In this document: positions 1-8,382 of the stretch, in pieces
How positions within the stretch are numbered: position 1 is the first letter of the stretch
Layout: every line of letters starts with the position of its first letter
Translations under genes and position numbers: made by a program
Notes under the pieces: generated by a model
Told to the model about the DNA's origin: nothing
Seen by the model: only the letters and a program-made list of their open reading frames with translations
Database searches by the model: none
Source: Hydrogenimonas sp. SS33
Lineage (GTDB): Bacteria; Campylobacterota; Campylobacteria; Campylobacterales; Hydrogenimonadaceae
Length of the DNA stretch: 64,000 nt
NCBI RefSeq assembly: GCF_040436365.1
Contig: NZ_AP026369.1
Coordinates: forward strand, 372,001-436,000
Direction of reading: 5' to 3'

Positions 1-531
1 GCCGTAGAGGCCGAGGTGCCCTTTGTATGCCGCGCCGGTGCCGTCACGGTCGTAGGGGATGGGTGCGCGGGAGAAGTAGAGGGCGTAGCCGCTTTCGTCG
101 GTGACCACCTTCACCAGGTTTGCATCTTTCACCGCGTCGGTGGTGACGCTTTTGTATAGGGAGCAGATCATCGTCCTTTCGTCGTGGCGGTGGCGTTCGA
201 CGAGCCGTTTGAGGGTTTCGACCACGTCGGGTTCGATGAAGGGCTCGTCGGCTTGCACGTTGAGGACAATCTCCGACGCATCCAGCCCCAGCCGTGTGGC
301 GGCTTCGTCGATGCGGTCGGTGCCGCTTTGGTGCTCGGGGCTCGTCATGACGGCTCTGACACCGTATCGGGCACAGACATCGGCGACCTTTTCACTGTCG
401 GTGGCGACCACCGTTTCGTCGACTTTTTCGACGGCTCTGGCCGTCGCGACGACCATGGGGACGCCCCCGATTTCCGCGAGCACTTTTTCGGGAAACCTGG
501 TCGATGCCAAACGGGCGGGAATGATGATCAT
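1..531 (-). CDS. kdsB: 3-deoxy-manno-octulosonate cytidylyltransferase (CMP-KDO synthetase), 3' end cut by window edge
   Basis: Activates KDO with CTP to CMP-KDO for the inner core of lipopolysaccharide; a cytoplasmic enzyme. 177 codons are visible from the ATG at 531 to the left edge; the family is about 240-250 residues, so roughly the last quarter is missing. The N-terminus reads MIIIPARLASTRFPEK, the nucleotide-binding start of cytidylyltransferases, followed by the conserved LNVQADEPFI segment and YFSRAPIPYDRDG. An overlapping ATG at 536 is out of frame. It is divergent from the methyltransferase to the right, and the start regions nearly touch. Confidence 0.93.
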   Translation of the reverse strand, partial: MIIIPARLASTRFPEKVLAEIGGVPMVVATARAVEKVDETVVATDSEKVADVCARYGVRAVMTSPEHQSGTDRIDEAATRLGLDASEIVLNVQADEPFIEPDVVETLKRLVERHRHDERTMICSLYKSVTTDAVKDANLVKVVTDESGYALYFSRAPIPYDRDGTGAAYKGHLGLYG

Positions 532-577
532 AACATGCCTTTTTTGGTATAATTTTACCCAAAAATCGGGGCTTTCG

Positions 578-1270
578 TTGCTGTTCTACCAACCGGAAAA
601 GGGGTACCGCTTCAACAGCGACTCCATCTTTCTCTACGATTTCGCAAGCCGTTTCTCCCCACGCGGGGCGCTGCTCGACGTCGGTAGCGGTGTCGGGGTC
701 ATCGGCCTGCTGCTCGCCAGAGACTTCCCCGTGCACCTGACGATGGTGGAGAAGCAGCCGATGATGGCGGCATACGCCGCCCGCAACATCGCCGCATCGG
801 GGATCGACGCCGAGTTGGTGAGGGAAGATTTTCTGACGTTTCAGCCAAAGGGGCAGTTCGATTTCATCGTCTCCAATCCGCCCTTCTACCATCCGGAGGT
901 GGTGCAGAGCGAGGATGAAAACATTAACGCCTGCCGCTACAACACCCATCTGCCCATCGCCCCCTTTTTCGGGAAGGTGAAATCGCTCATCGCGCCCCGG
1001 GGGCGGTTCGTCTTCTGTTACGATGCCTCCCAGACGGCGCCGCTGCTTTCGGAGCTGGAAAAGGTGTGCCTGAAGGCGGAGGATCTGCGGTTCGTCCACC
1101 CCAAGGCGGACCGTCCGGCCAAGCTGGTGCTGGTGCATGCCAGGAACAACTCCCGCGCCAGGACGAAGGTCCATCCCCCCTTCATCGTCTTTGCCGGGAA
1201 GGATTACGGCGAAGAGGCGCAAAAGATATTCGAAAAAGCGAGGACCCATACGATAAAATGTCAGATCTGA
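578..1270 (+). CDS. tRNA1(Val) adenine-N6 methyltransferase-like protein (TrmN6/YfiC type)
   Basis: SAM-dependent N6-adenine methyltransferase fold, probably acting on tRNA. The reading frame shows the SAM motif LLDVGSGVGVIGLLLA and the catalytic NPPF of N6-adenine methylases (VSNPPFYHPE). The frame is open upstream of the gene, but similarity begins at LLFYQPEKGYRFNSD, so I place the start at TTG 578 (230 aa). ATG 521 or 524 in the same frame is possible and would overlap the kdsB start. It overlaps the next gene by 13 bases, indicating an operon with the YkgJ-like, TPR and trpC genes. Confidence 0.8.
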   Translation: MLFYQPEKGYRFNSDSIFLYDFASRFSPRGALLDVGSGVGVIGLLLARDFPVHLTMVEKQPMMAAYAARNIAASGIDAELVREDFLTFQPKGQFDFIVSNPPFYHPEVVQSEDENINACRYNTHLPIAPFFGKVKSLIAPRGRFVFCYDASQTAPLLSELEKVCLKAEDLRFVHPKADRPAKLVLVHARNNSRARTKVHPPFIVFAGKDYGEEAQKIFEKARTHTIKCQI

Positions 1271-1647
1271 TCACCAAAGAGGGGTACGATTTCGCCTTCG
1301 ACCCGAAGGCGTGCGAAAGCTGTGAAGGGAACTGTTGCATCGGCGAGAGCGGCCATATCTGGGTCAGCGTGCAGAAGATTCCGGAAATGGCCGGATACCT
1401 GGGGCTCAGCCCCGAGGCGTTCATTAAGCGCTATTTGGAAAAAGTAGGGTATCGTTTCACTATCAAAGAGAAAGTGGTGGTCGAGGGAGAGTACGACTGT
1501 ATCTTCTTCGACCGCCGTACGAAACGGTGCGCCATCTATCCGGTACGCCCGCTGCAGTGCCGCACCTATCCCTTCTGGGACTATTTCAAAGAACACGAAG
1601 AGGAATTGAGACGAGAATGTCCAGGTATCTGTCCATTGCCCTGTTGA
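1258..1647 (+). CDS. YkgJ-family cysteine cluster protein (putative Zn/Fe-chelating)
   Basis: A 129-residue protein of the YkgJ/UPF0153 family, whose conserved cysteines are predicted to bind a metal; no reaction is established. Visible are CESCEGNCC near residue 18-26, CIFFDRRTKRCAIYPVRPLQCR, and a terminal CPGICPLPC, which together make the usual four-part cysteine pattern. ATG 1258 overlaps the end of the preceding methyltransferase gene, and its own end overlaps the TPR lipoprotein start by 31 bases, so the four genes 578-3691 are probably co-transcribed and translationally coupled. Confidence 0.85.
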   Translation: MSDLITKEGYDFAFDPKACESCEGNCCIGESGHIWVSVQKIPEMAGYLGLSPEAFIKRYLEKVGYRFTIKEKVVVEGEYDCIFFDRRTKRCAIYPVRPLQCRTYPFWDYFKEHEEELRRECPGICPLPC

Positions 1648-2903
1648 GCCTCCTGCTGCTGGGCGGCTGCGCCACGAAGCAGCCCGAAACCACCGGAAGT
1701 GCCGGCAGCTACAAATCTTTCGACAAGGAGGATGCCTATATCGTCGAGGCCCTCTACTACAAAGAGCACGGCGATTACGCCAAAGCCTACACCCTTTTCC
1801 ACACCCTTTACGAAAAGACGGCCAACCCCGTCTACCGGGTCGAAGCGGTCAAGTTGCTTATCGCGTCGAAGCGGTACGAAGAGGCGCGCAAAGAGCTCGA
1901 AGCGATGATCGCCAAAGATCCGAAAAACCTGCTGCTCCATCGGCTGGCAGCCGTGGCGCAGCTCAAGCTGGGACGCATGGACGATGCCCTCAAAACCGCG
2001 CAGAAACTGGTGGCACTGGAGCCCGACAACGCCCAGAACATCGACCTGCTCGCCTCCATCTACCTGGCCAAGGGTGACAACGACGAAGCCTTCGAAGCCT
2101 ACAAAAGCTATTACGACAGACACCACGACGCCGCCACGGTCGTCAAGATGGCATCGATTCTCTACCACAAAATCAAAGCGCCGGACGAAGCGGTGCGCCT
2201 TCTGGAGACCCACAGCAAAATGGTCGGGTGCGACGAGAATGTCTGCCTCTTTCTTGCCGAACTTTACCGGCAGAAGGGGGAGCTGGAGCATCTGGCGGAT
2301 GTCTACGCACGGCTCTACACGGCGACAAAAACTCCCGAGTATGCCCAGAAGGCGGCCGAAATCTACGCCTTCAAAAAAGAGTACGCCAAAGCGGTCGACC
2401 TGTTGAAGAGCTCCCATGCGGACGACCGGCTGCTTCTTGCCATCTACAAACATACCAAAGCCTTCCGGAAGGCGGCGAAACTGGCGCTAAACCTCTACGA
2501 GGAGAACAACGACCCCGTATGGCTCGCCGAATACAGCATTCTGCTCTACGAGGGTGCTACGAAAAAGAGCGACCCCGCCTTGCTCAAAAAGGTCATCCAA
2601 AACCTCTCCAAAGCCCTGAAGGAGGGTGTGAACGACCCCCTTTACCTCAATTACCTCGGATACCTGCTCATCGATCACGATCTTGACGTGAAGTGGGGGG
2701 TCGAGCTGGTCAAAAAGGCGCTCAAAGCGGAGCCCGATTCCGCCTACTACATCGACTCCCTCGCCTGGGGCTATTACAAATTGGGGCAGTGCAAAGCCGC
2801 CTATGTCGAAATGAAAAGGGTCGTCGACAAGCTGGGGGCCAAAGACCCGGAGATCAAAAAGCACTGGAATGCCATCCAACACTGCAGGAGCACGAAAAAG
2901 TGA
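1617..2903 (+). CDS. TPR-repeat lipoprotein
   Basis: A 428-residue secreted lipoprotein made almost wholly of tetratricopeptide helices. The N-terminus has a short hydrophobic signal followed by a lipobox (LLLGGCATK), so the mature protein should begin with a lipidated Cys at about residue 19. TPR-like pairs follow, for example [20 protein letters not shown] and [23 protein letters not shown] 1617 is chosen because it places the signal peptide at the N-terminus. Likely a scaffold in the envelope; no partner is evident. Its TGA overlaps the GTG of trpC. Confidence 0.82.
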   Translation: MSRYLSIALLSLLLLGGCATKQPETTGSAGSYKSFDKEDAYIVEALYYKEHGDYAKAYTLFHTLYEKTANPVYRVEAVKLLIASKRYEEARKELEAMIAKDPKNLLLHRLAAVAQLKLGRMDDALKTAQKLVALEPDNAQNIDLLASIYLAKGDNDEAFEAYKSYYDRHHDAATVVKMASILYHKIKAPDEAVRLLETHSKMVGCDENVCLFLAELYRQKGELEHLADVYARLYTATKTPEYAQKAAEIYAFKKEYAKAVDLLKSSHADDRLLLAIYKHTKAFRKAAKLALNLYEENNDPVWLAEYSILLYEGATKKSDPALLKKVIQNLSKALKEGVNDPLYLNYLGYLLIDHDLDVKWGVELVKKALKAEPDSAYYIDSLAWGYYKLGQCKAAYVEMKRVVDKLGAKDPEIKKHWNAIQHCRSTKK

Positions 2904-3691
2904 TACTCGACGAAATCATCGCACGGACCAGGGTCGACCTGGAAAAGAAGAAGAAGGAGTACCCGCTGGAGTGGCTGGGGCGCTCCCTGGCCTACAACAA
3001 CTACCCTCCCAGAGATGTCCACAAAGTGTTGCGCTCGACGCCGGAGAACCCCTACCGCATCATCGCGGAGGTCAAGAAAGCGAGCCCCTCGAAAGGAGTC
3101 ATACGGGAAGATTTCGACCCGCTGCTCATCGGCAAAGCTTACGAAGAGGGCGGGGCGGACGCCCTTTCGGTACTGACGGAACCCCACTACTTCAAAGGGG
3201 ATATCGAGTATCTGACTCAGCTGCGCCGCTATGTGCCGATGCCCCTACTGCGCAAAGATTTCATCATCGACAAGTACCAGCTGGTGGAGGCACTGGTCTA
3301 CGGGGCCGATTTCGTACTGCTGATCGCCAAGGCGCTGACGCGCAAGGAACTCAAGGAGCTTCTTGAGTATACCTGGCACCTGGGGATGGAGGCGCTTGTG
3401 GAGATCCACGACAAAAAAGACCTGATCAAGGCGATCTTCGCCGGTGCCAACATCATCGGTATCAACCACCGCAACCTGGAGACCTTCGAAATGGACATGA
3501 GCCTGAGCGAACGGCTCATTCCCCTCATTCCCAACTCCAAGATCATCGTCGCCGAAAGCGGCATACACGACCACGAGCAGGTGAAGCATCTGCACGAGGT
3601 GGGCGCCGACGCCTTTTTGGTCGGCGAACACTTCATGCGCCAGGAGGATATCGCCGGCGCATTGCGAAAACTTAAATATGGGGAAGAGTGA
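2900..3691 (+). CDS. trpC: indole-3-glycerol phosphate synthase
   Basis: Converts carboxyphenylamino-deoxyribulose phosphate to indole-3-glycerol phosphate in tryptophan synthesis. 263 residues, the normal single-domain length. TIM-barrel landmarks are visible: [13 protein letters not shown] (active-site Lys), [34 protein letters not shown] and IVAESGIH. The start is GTG 2900, which overlaps the stop of the TPR gene (GTGA) and lies nine bases after an AGGAG ribosome site at 2886-2890. No other trp gene is near, so the pathway is scattered, as is common in this phylum. Confidence 0.96.
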   Translation: MILDEIIARTRVDLEKKKKEYPLEWLGRSLAYNNYPPRDVHKVLRSTPENPYRIIAEVKKASPSKGVIREDFDPLLIGKAYEEGGADALSVLTEPHYFKGDIEYLTQLRRYVPMPLLRKDFIIDKYQLVEALVYGADFVLLIAKALTRKELKELLEYTWHLGMEALVEIHDKKDLIKAIFAGANIIGINHRNLETFEMDMSLSERLIPLIPNSKIIVAESGIHDHEQVKHLHEVGADAFLVGEHFMRQEDIAGALRKLKYGEE

Positions 3692-3848
3692 GCGTCATTG
3701 GTCATGAGTCATTGGTCATTGGGGTAAAGATAGAATTGCCTCAAGTGACAATATGTCATCTCAAGGCATGAGGCATTAAGATTTGCTTCGCAAATCGGTA
3801 TAGGGCATTTTTTGAAGACGAAATCATCTTATGGGAGGCGGACGAGCA
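3692..3848. repeat. intergenic short direct repeats and hairpins downstream of trpC
   Basis: Between two convergent genes lie two copies of TCATTGGTCAT (from 3695 and 3709), an imperfect inverted repeat around 3737-3766 centred on GTGACAATATGTCAT, and a clean 7-bp hairpin GATTTGC-TTC-GCAAATC at 3780-3796. No T-run follows the hairpins, so a classic Rho-independent terminator is not clear. No gene seen here. Confidence 0.6.
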
Positions 3849-4508
3849 TTACTCGCCGCTTCCCGATTTTTTCGCCTTCTGCAGCAATTCGATAACCTCT
3901 TCGTCGCTCGTCTGGTCGAACCGTTCGTAGTGGGCACCTACCGCCCAGAAGGGTTCGGGTGTTTCCAGTACCACCACTTCATCCGCCAGCCGTTTCATCT
4001 CCGGCAGGACATCGAGGGGTGCGACCGGCACGGCGACGATGATGCGTCTGGGCCGCTGCTCCCGTATCGCCGCTAGGGCGGCTTTCATCGTGTATCCGGT
4101 GGCGATGCCGTCGTCAACCAGAATGACCGTTTTGCCCTCCAGATTTTCCAGAGGATTGGCTTCTCCCCGGTAACGCGCCTGGCGCCGGTGCATCTCCTCC
4201 CGCTCTTTGGCGATAACCTGGTCCAGGTACGCTTTGCCCACTCCGAGGCGGTAGACCGCCTCTTCGTTCAACACCACCCTTTCGGGTTCCCCCTCTACCA
4301 GGGCGCCGATGGCGAATTCGGGATTGAAGGGGGCGCCGAGTTTGCGGACGATGATGACATCCAGCGGCGCGCCTATCCGTTTCGCCACTTCATACCCCAC
4401 CGGAACACCGCCTCTGGGCAGTGCCAGGACAATGGGGTCGTCGAACGGGCCCAACGCCTCGACCGCGTCGGCCAGCCGCTCTCCCGCTTCCACTCTGTCT
4501 TTGAACAT
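3849..4508 (-). CDS. phosphoribosyltransferase-domain protein
   Basis: A 219-residue protein of the type I phosphoribosyltransferase fold. The PRPP-binding loop is clear: VILVDDGIATGYTMKAAL. An upstream LALPRGGVPVGYEVA segment is typical of this stand-alone family, often annotated only as phosphoribosyltransferase; the base substrate is not predictable. Start chosen at ATG 4508 because GGAGGG lies just upstream; an ATG six codons earlier lacks this spacing. It stands alone, convergent with trpC. Confidence 0.8.
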   Translation of the reverse strand: MFKDRVEAGERLADAVEALGPFDDPIVLALPRGGVPVGYEVAKRIGAPLDVIIVRKLGAPFNPEFAIGALVEGEPERVVLNEEAVYRLGVGKAYLDQVIAKEREEMHRRQARYRGEANPLENLEGKTVILVDDGIATGYTMKAALAAIREQRPRRIIVAVPVAPLDVLPEMKRLADEVVVLETPEPFWAVGAHYERFDQTSDEEVIELLQKAKKSGSGE

Positions 4509-4668
4509 AGAACCCTCCGAATTCAATTTTTTTTAAGGTATAGCATAATTTAAGAAAAATTTCAAGTTGTAAAAAGGGATTGCGGAAAGATAGAGAGTCG
4601 GAACGGCTGGAAGACGAGTAAACCGACGTGACGCAAAAAGCGTCACACCGTCTCGAAATTATGATGAA
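4509..4668. repeat. intergenic region with a partial copy of the TIR repeat family found at 41.2 and 56.6 kb
   Basis: Positions 4623-4660 hold CCGACGTGACGC, a 5-base A loop and GCGTCAC, followed by TCTCGAAAT. The same hairpin plus TCTCGAAAT tail recurs at 41.27 kb (inverse orientation) and twice near 56.5 kb. Only the end of the element is present here. Nothing coding is seen. Confidence 0.55.
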
Positions 4669-5115
4669 TCAGGAGAGAAGTTCTTTGGCGATCTGGTTGA
4701 TGAGGCGCCCCTCGGCACGGCTGCCGATCTTCTCTTTCGCGGCACCCATCACCTTGCCCATATCTTTCATGCCGGAGGCGCCGGTCTCTTCGACAATCTG
4801 TTTCAGAATCTCACGCACCTCCTCTTCACTCATCGGTTCGGGCAGGTAGCTCTTGAGGATGGCGAGCTCCTTTTCGTTCTGCTCGACCAGGTCCTCCCTG
4901 CCGCCGGAGCGAAACTGTTCGATGGCGTCGTTTCGCTGCTTGATCTGCTTGACCAGAATCGCCTCTATATCGGCATCGGTCAGCTCTTTGCGCTCATCCA
5001 CTTCGATCTGCTTGATGGCGCTCATCACAAAACGGATGACATCGCGCTTGAAGGTATCTTTTTCTTTCATAGCCGTTTTCAGGTCGGCCTGAAGTCGCTC
5101 TTTGAGTTGGCTCAT
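4669..5115 (-). CDS. yqeY: GatB/YqeY domain protein
   Basis: A 148-residue YqeY protein, related to the tail domain of the GatB amidotransferase subunit; a tRNA-linked role is assumed but not proven for the stand-alone form. Typical segments are LKTAMKEKDTFKRDVIRFV, AILKSYLPEPMSEEEV and MGKVMGAAKEKIGSRAEG. The second ATG (5115) is preferred since an AAGGA lies five bases before it and overlaps the first ATG at 5121. It is divergent from flgH, whose sigma-54 promoter lies in the short gap. Confidence 0.9.
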   Translation of the reverse strand: MSQLKERLQADLKTAMKEKDTFKRDVIRFVMSAIKQIEVDERKELTDADIEAILVKQIKQRNDAIEQFRSGGREDLVEQNEKELAILKSYLPEPMSEEEVREILKQIVEETGASGMKDMGKVMGAAKEKIGSRAEGRLINQIAKELLS

Positions 5116-5128
5116 TTTCATCCTTTAT

Positions 5129-5146
5129 TTGGAACGTTTTTTGCTA
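5129..5146 (+). promoter_or_regulatory. sigma-54 (RpoN) promoter for flgH
   Basis: TTGGAACGTTTTTTGCTA places GG at 5131-5132 and GC at 5143-5144, exactly the GG-N10-GC spacing of the -24/-12 sigma-54 consensus, with TTGC at -12. Transcription would start near 5156, about 37 bases before the flgH ATG. This agrees with known RpoN control of rod, hook and ring genes in Campylobacterota. Confidence 0.75.
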
Positions 5147-5192
5147 TACGTTCGGTAATTTAAGCCGAATTATACCAGAAAGGTCCGTGAAG

Positions 5193-5894
5193 ATGAGAAG
5201 AGTCCATACGTTGTCGCTGCTGGCTGTCATCGTCCTCTACAGCGGATGCAGTACCCATCAGGCCGATGCGAAGATCGACTTCAAACCGCCCAAATATGTG
5301 GAGCAGGTCCCGCCGAGGGAAAACGTCCGCTCCATCTACAATCCGGGCAGCCTCTTCGGGCGGGGGGACAACCCGGTCTTCTCCGACAAGAAGGCGATGA
5401 ATGTCAACGACATCGTCACCGTTGTCATCAATGAGAATATCCTCTCTTCCTCTTCGGGAAGCAAAAAGATCAAACGTACCACCAACGACAAACTGGGCGG
5501 TGCCGTTTTTGCCGGAGGACCCGGCGCTTTGGCGGGTAAAGTCAATAAAGTGAGTGACATCAGTGTCGGCATCGACTCTTCCAACACTTTCCAGGGAAGC
5601 GGTTCGAACCAGCGCCAGGAGAAGTTCACGACGACCATTTCGGCAAGAATCATCAAGATTCTCGAAAACGGCAACTACTTCATCGACGGCCGGAGGGAGA
5701 TGCTGCTAGATGGCCAGAAACAGGTCCTCCATGTCAGCGGAGTGATCCGCCCCGAAGATATCTCCCAGACCAACATGATCGACTCCAAATATATCGCCGA
5801 CGCCAAGATCCTCTACGAAACCCAGGGGGATGTCAAAGAGGCGACCGAAAAAGGGTGGGGTACCAAAGCCGTCGAATCGATCTGGCCTTTCTGA
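5193..5894 (+). CDS. flgH: flagellar L-ring protein FlgH
   Basis: Outer-membrane ring of the flagellar basal body. 233 residues with a lipoprotein signal (LLAVIVLYSGCSTHQ) and the conserved FlgH segments SLFGRGDNPVFSDKKAMNV, VNDIVTVVINE, NGNYFIDGRREMLLDGQKQV and VSGVIRPEDIS. ATG 5193 lies nine bases after AGAAAGG; GTG 5187 in frame is too close to that site. It is a single-gene unit here, preceded by a sigma-54 promoter; P-ring and rod genes are not in the window. Confidence 0.95.
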   Translation: MRRVHTLSLLAVIVLYSGCSTHQADAKIDFKPPKYVEQVPPRENVRSIYNPGSLFGRGDNPVFSDKKAMNVNDIVTVVINENILSSSSGSKKIKRTTNDKLGGAVFAGGPGALAGKVNKVSDISVGIDSSNTFQGSGSNQRQEKFTTTISARIIKILENGNYFIDGRREMLLDGQKQVLHVSGVIRPEDISQTNMIDSKYIADAKILYETQGDVKEATEKGWGTKAVESIWPF

Positions 5895-5901
5895 TCAGAT
5901 T

Positions 5902-6456
5902 CTAGCAAACATTTCGGGCGGCGAGGAAGGCTTTCAGCGTTCTTCGCCCGTCTTCACGGGTGACGAACCGTTCTTCATATTCGAAAATATAAAAATGGCA
6001 GAAGACCCGCAGAAGCTCGTTTTTCTCCAGTAACCAGAGCGGATTGCCGGGAGCCCCTTCGTTTGCTTCGGAAGCGACGAAGGTTTCGAAGAGCAGGATG
6101 CCGTTCTTTTTCAATGCTTTCGAAAAGTAGGGGTAGAGATTGCGGTTTAGGTAGTTGATGCAGACGATGGCGTCATAGGGACCTTCGGGGTAGGGGCCGC
6201 GGTCCAGGTCCACTTCGATGGGCGTGACGTTTTCTATGGTGCCCAGCCGCGCGAGGGCGACGTCGCTCCACTCCAGCGCATCCACCAGACAGCCGTGTTC
6301 CGCCAGAATTTTGGCATGGCGTCCCGTTCCCGCCGCCACATCCAAAACCTTTTTCCCGGCCAAGAGGCCGATGTGGCGCATCAGCAGGCCGCTGGGTTCG
6401 TCGGGAACGGCCCGGGTGCGGTAGCGCTCATCCCAGCGTGTTTTATCCTCTCTCAT
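5902..6456 (-). CDS. class I SAM-dependent methyltransferase
   Basis: 184 residues with SAM motif I VLDVAAGTGRHAKILAEHG, an acidic end to strand 2 (VDALEWSD), and motif IV YDAIVCINYLNR. The form resembles TehB/thiopurine-type small-molecule methyltransferases; the substrate is unknown. Its first 14 bases overlap the end of the FIST-PAS gene upstream, so both are one transcription unit. Confidence 0.78.
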   Translation of the reverse strand: MREDKTRWDERYRTRAVPDEPSGLLMRHIGLLAGKKVLDVAAGTGRHAKILAEHGCLVDALEWSDVALARLGTIENVTPIEVDLDRGPYPEGPYDAIVCINYLNRNLYPYFSKALKKNGILLFETFVASEANEGAPGNPLWLLEKNELLRVFCHFYIFEYEERFVTREDGRRTLKAFLAARNVC

Positions 6457-7996
6457 GCATGCCTTCCGGAAAGATATAGGCGATCCCTCCCAGAATGAAA
6501 TGATCCTTCTTCAGAGGAACCACCTCGATGCGCAGCGGCATCATTTCACCCGATGTCGGATCGAGTATGCTCCCGACCCGGGTGCGGTATTCTCCCCTTA
6601 CGGCGGCTTCCATGAGTTCGACGATCCACTCCTCCAACTGTTTTAAAGAGTACTCCTGCAGGAGTTTTAGATCAAGTCCCAGTATTGTTTTTGCCATGTC
6701 GTTTGCGGCGAGAGGTTTCAGTTTCTCATTGTAGATGATTACCCCCCGATCCGTCACCTGGCTTAGCTGTGTCAGAGCCTCCATGCACAGATCACTGCCC
6801 GAAACGAGAAACTCCCCCAGATGGAGTATCGCCTTTGCTGTGAGAGGGTCGGGTTCGTACCAGAGGCTGCGAAGATGGAGTTTTACGGTTCTCTCTTCTC
6901 CGATGCCGTCGATATAGGATTCTCCGAGGCATACCGTTACAAATGCCCGATTGAGTAGCAGAGCTTTCTCTCCGTCGTGGAAGAACTGGCCGTATCCGAA
7001 CATTCCGGTGGTGTTGAGTTTTTCGCCGAACCCTTCGACAACGGGGTGAAGCATCGCTTTCTCCTGGGCCAATTGTGAGGCGTCACCGAAAAGTATGCAG
7101 GATTCGTAAGGCTCCGTCGGAATAACGATCTCACATCTTTTTTCATGGTCAAAAAGGGCGAATTTCCATTCCCCTCCCTCTTCAAGGTGGCCGGCATACC
7201 GCAGGGTTCCGTCCTCGTCTTTTCCTATAATATTTCTGCAGTACTCCTTGTCACAGGAGAAAAGTGAAATTTTCAGGGAGTTGGCCGGAAGGCCCTTTGC
7301 GAACTCTTCTCCCAGCCTCTCAGCATAGAAGTCGAAAGCCCGCTCTCCATCGATACGGTGAACCCGGTCTTTTTCAGCATTGTCGATGCGAAAAGAGGGG
7401 CCGACGGGTTTGACAAAGTCATACCGTTGCAGATCAACATTCAGTTTGGAGCCGTTCAGCGCGACGAGGACAGCTCCTTTGTAAAGCGGTTTTTCTCCAT
7501 AAAAAACCGCTGTTTCGTAATACTTCCCCCGGTCTGCGGTCATGCATCCCGACAGGGGAACACCTCCGCCCGTCTTTACGATGCCCCGAAACAGTGCTTC
7601 ACTGTCCACTCCAAGCGTGTCACTGAAGAGAAGAAGCAGTTTCGTATCGCGACGAAGTACCTTTTTGCAGAGTCTCCTGCCGGCCTCAATACACTCATCC
7701 CGTTTGATGTCTTCGAGAGCATGGACATGGATCCGGGTTTTGTCGAAAGTGTGGATGGTTATGAGGGTCTTTTCTTCCAGAATGGTAGTATCATGGACAC
7801 CGCCGTAGGAGTGCCCTCCCACGATGATTGCGTCGGGAAAGAAGATGGAGCACTCATGCAGAATCTTTTCAATCGTCCGATGGGAGGTAAAACTGCTTTG
7901 TACGATGACCAGGACCGATTTCGCACGATTGATCTCTTCAGTCGGGAGAAAATGGAAAGTCAGTACACTGTCATAAAGGACGGAATAGGTTTGCAT
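6443..7996 (-). CDS. FIST-domain sensor protein with C-terminal PAS domain
   Basis: 517 residues. The N-terminal half matches the FIST input domain (small-ligand sensing), with AIIVGGHSYGGVH and VPLSGCMTADRG; the second third matches FIST_C, with GMFGYGQFFHDGEK and LLNRAFVTVCLG. The last ~120 residues (from LSQVTDRGVIIYNEKLKPLA) look like a PAS fold ending in RIEVVPLKKDHFILGGIAYIF. No kinase, GGDEF or methyl-accepting output follows in frame, so it probably signals by protein contact or is missing its partner. Cytoplasmic; no membrane segment. Starts at ATG 7996. Confidence 0.8.
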   Translation of the reverse strand: MQTYSVLYDSVLTFHFLPTEEINRAKSVLVIVQSSFTSHRTIEKILHECSIFFPDAIIVGGHSYGGVHDTTILEEKTLITIHTFDKTRIHVHALEDIKRDECIEAGRRLCKKVLRRDTKLLLLFSDTLGVDSEALFRGIVKTGGGVPLSGCMTADRGKYYETAVFYGEKPLYKGAVLVALNGSKLNVDLQRYDFVKPVGPSFRIDNAEKDRVHRIDGERAFDFYAERLGEEFAKGLPANSLKISLFSCDKEYCRNIIGKDEDGTLRYAGHLEEGGEWKFALFDHEKRCEIVIPTEPYESCILFGDASQLAQEKAMLHPVVEGFGEKLNTTGMFGYGQFFHDGEKALLLNRAFVTVCLGESYIDGIGEERTVKLHLRSLWYEPDPLTAKAILHLGEFLVSGSDLCMEALTQLSQVTDRGVIIYNEKLKPLAANDMAKTILGLDLKLLQEYSLKQLEEWIVELMEAAVRGEYRTRVGSILDPTSGEMMPLRIEVVPLKKDHFILGGIAYIFPEGMHERG

Positions 7997-8103
7997 GAAG
8001 TCCTTTGCTTCGAATGGTCCGATAATTCCGCTCGGGGAAATACCACCTAAAATAATACTCTCTTTATCGGCAATTGGTTACCATCGGTACATAAGGAGGA
8101 AAT

Positions 8104-8382
8104 TTGACTCTGATTATCCAAAATCAATCATTTGATATCGCTGAAATGAGCCAGCTTTATCCCGCGGCTATCATACAATATGCCGACGGCACTGTTACAC
8201 CCATCTCCCTGGAGTGGTTCGACGAAATGGCCAACGACGATGTCAAACTGCTCCATTACGCCATCTGCGTCCATTTCAAAGAGGAGGAGAAGGAGCCCGC
8301 CGTATTTCCCTACAAGGACAGAGCAGCGCTGGAGGAGGGCATTGCGGCGCTGGCGGAGCAGATCAACTCAGCCGGTTCCTGA
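8104..8382 (+). CDS. small conserved hypothetical protein
   Basis: 92 residues, acidic, with no recognised domain, signal or membrane segment. The start is a TTG at 8104 behind an unusually strong Shine-Dalgarno (AAGGAGGA, 8093-8100); the first internal ATG lies 14 codons later and has no such site. It is convergent with nspC and the two coding ends overlap by 20 bases. Function unknown. Confidence 0.6.
   Translation: MTLIIQNQSFDIAEMSQLYPAAIIQYADGTVTPISLEWFDEMANDDVKLLHYAICVHFKEEEKEPAVFPYKDRAALEEGIAALAEQINSAGS

Noticed and set aside
3692-3725. CRISPR-like direct repeats
   Set aside because: Units are about 11 bases, adjacent and only two in number; no spacers and no cas genes in the window.
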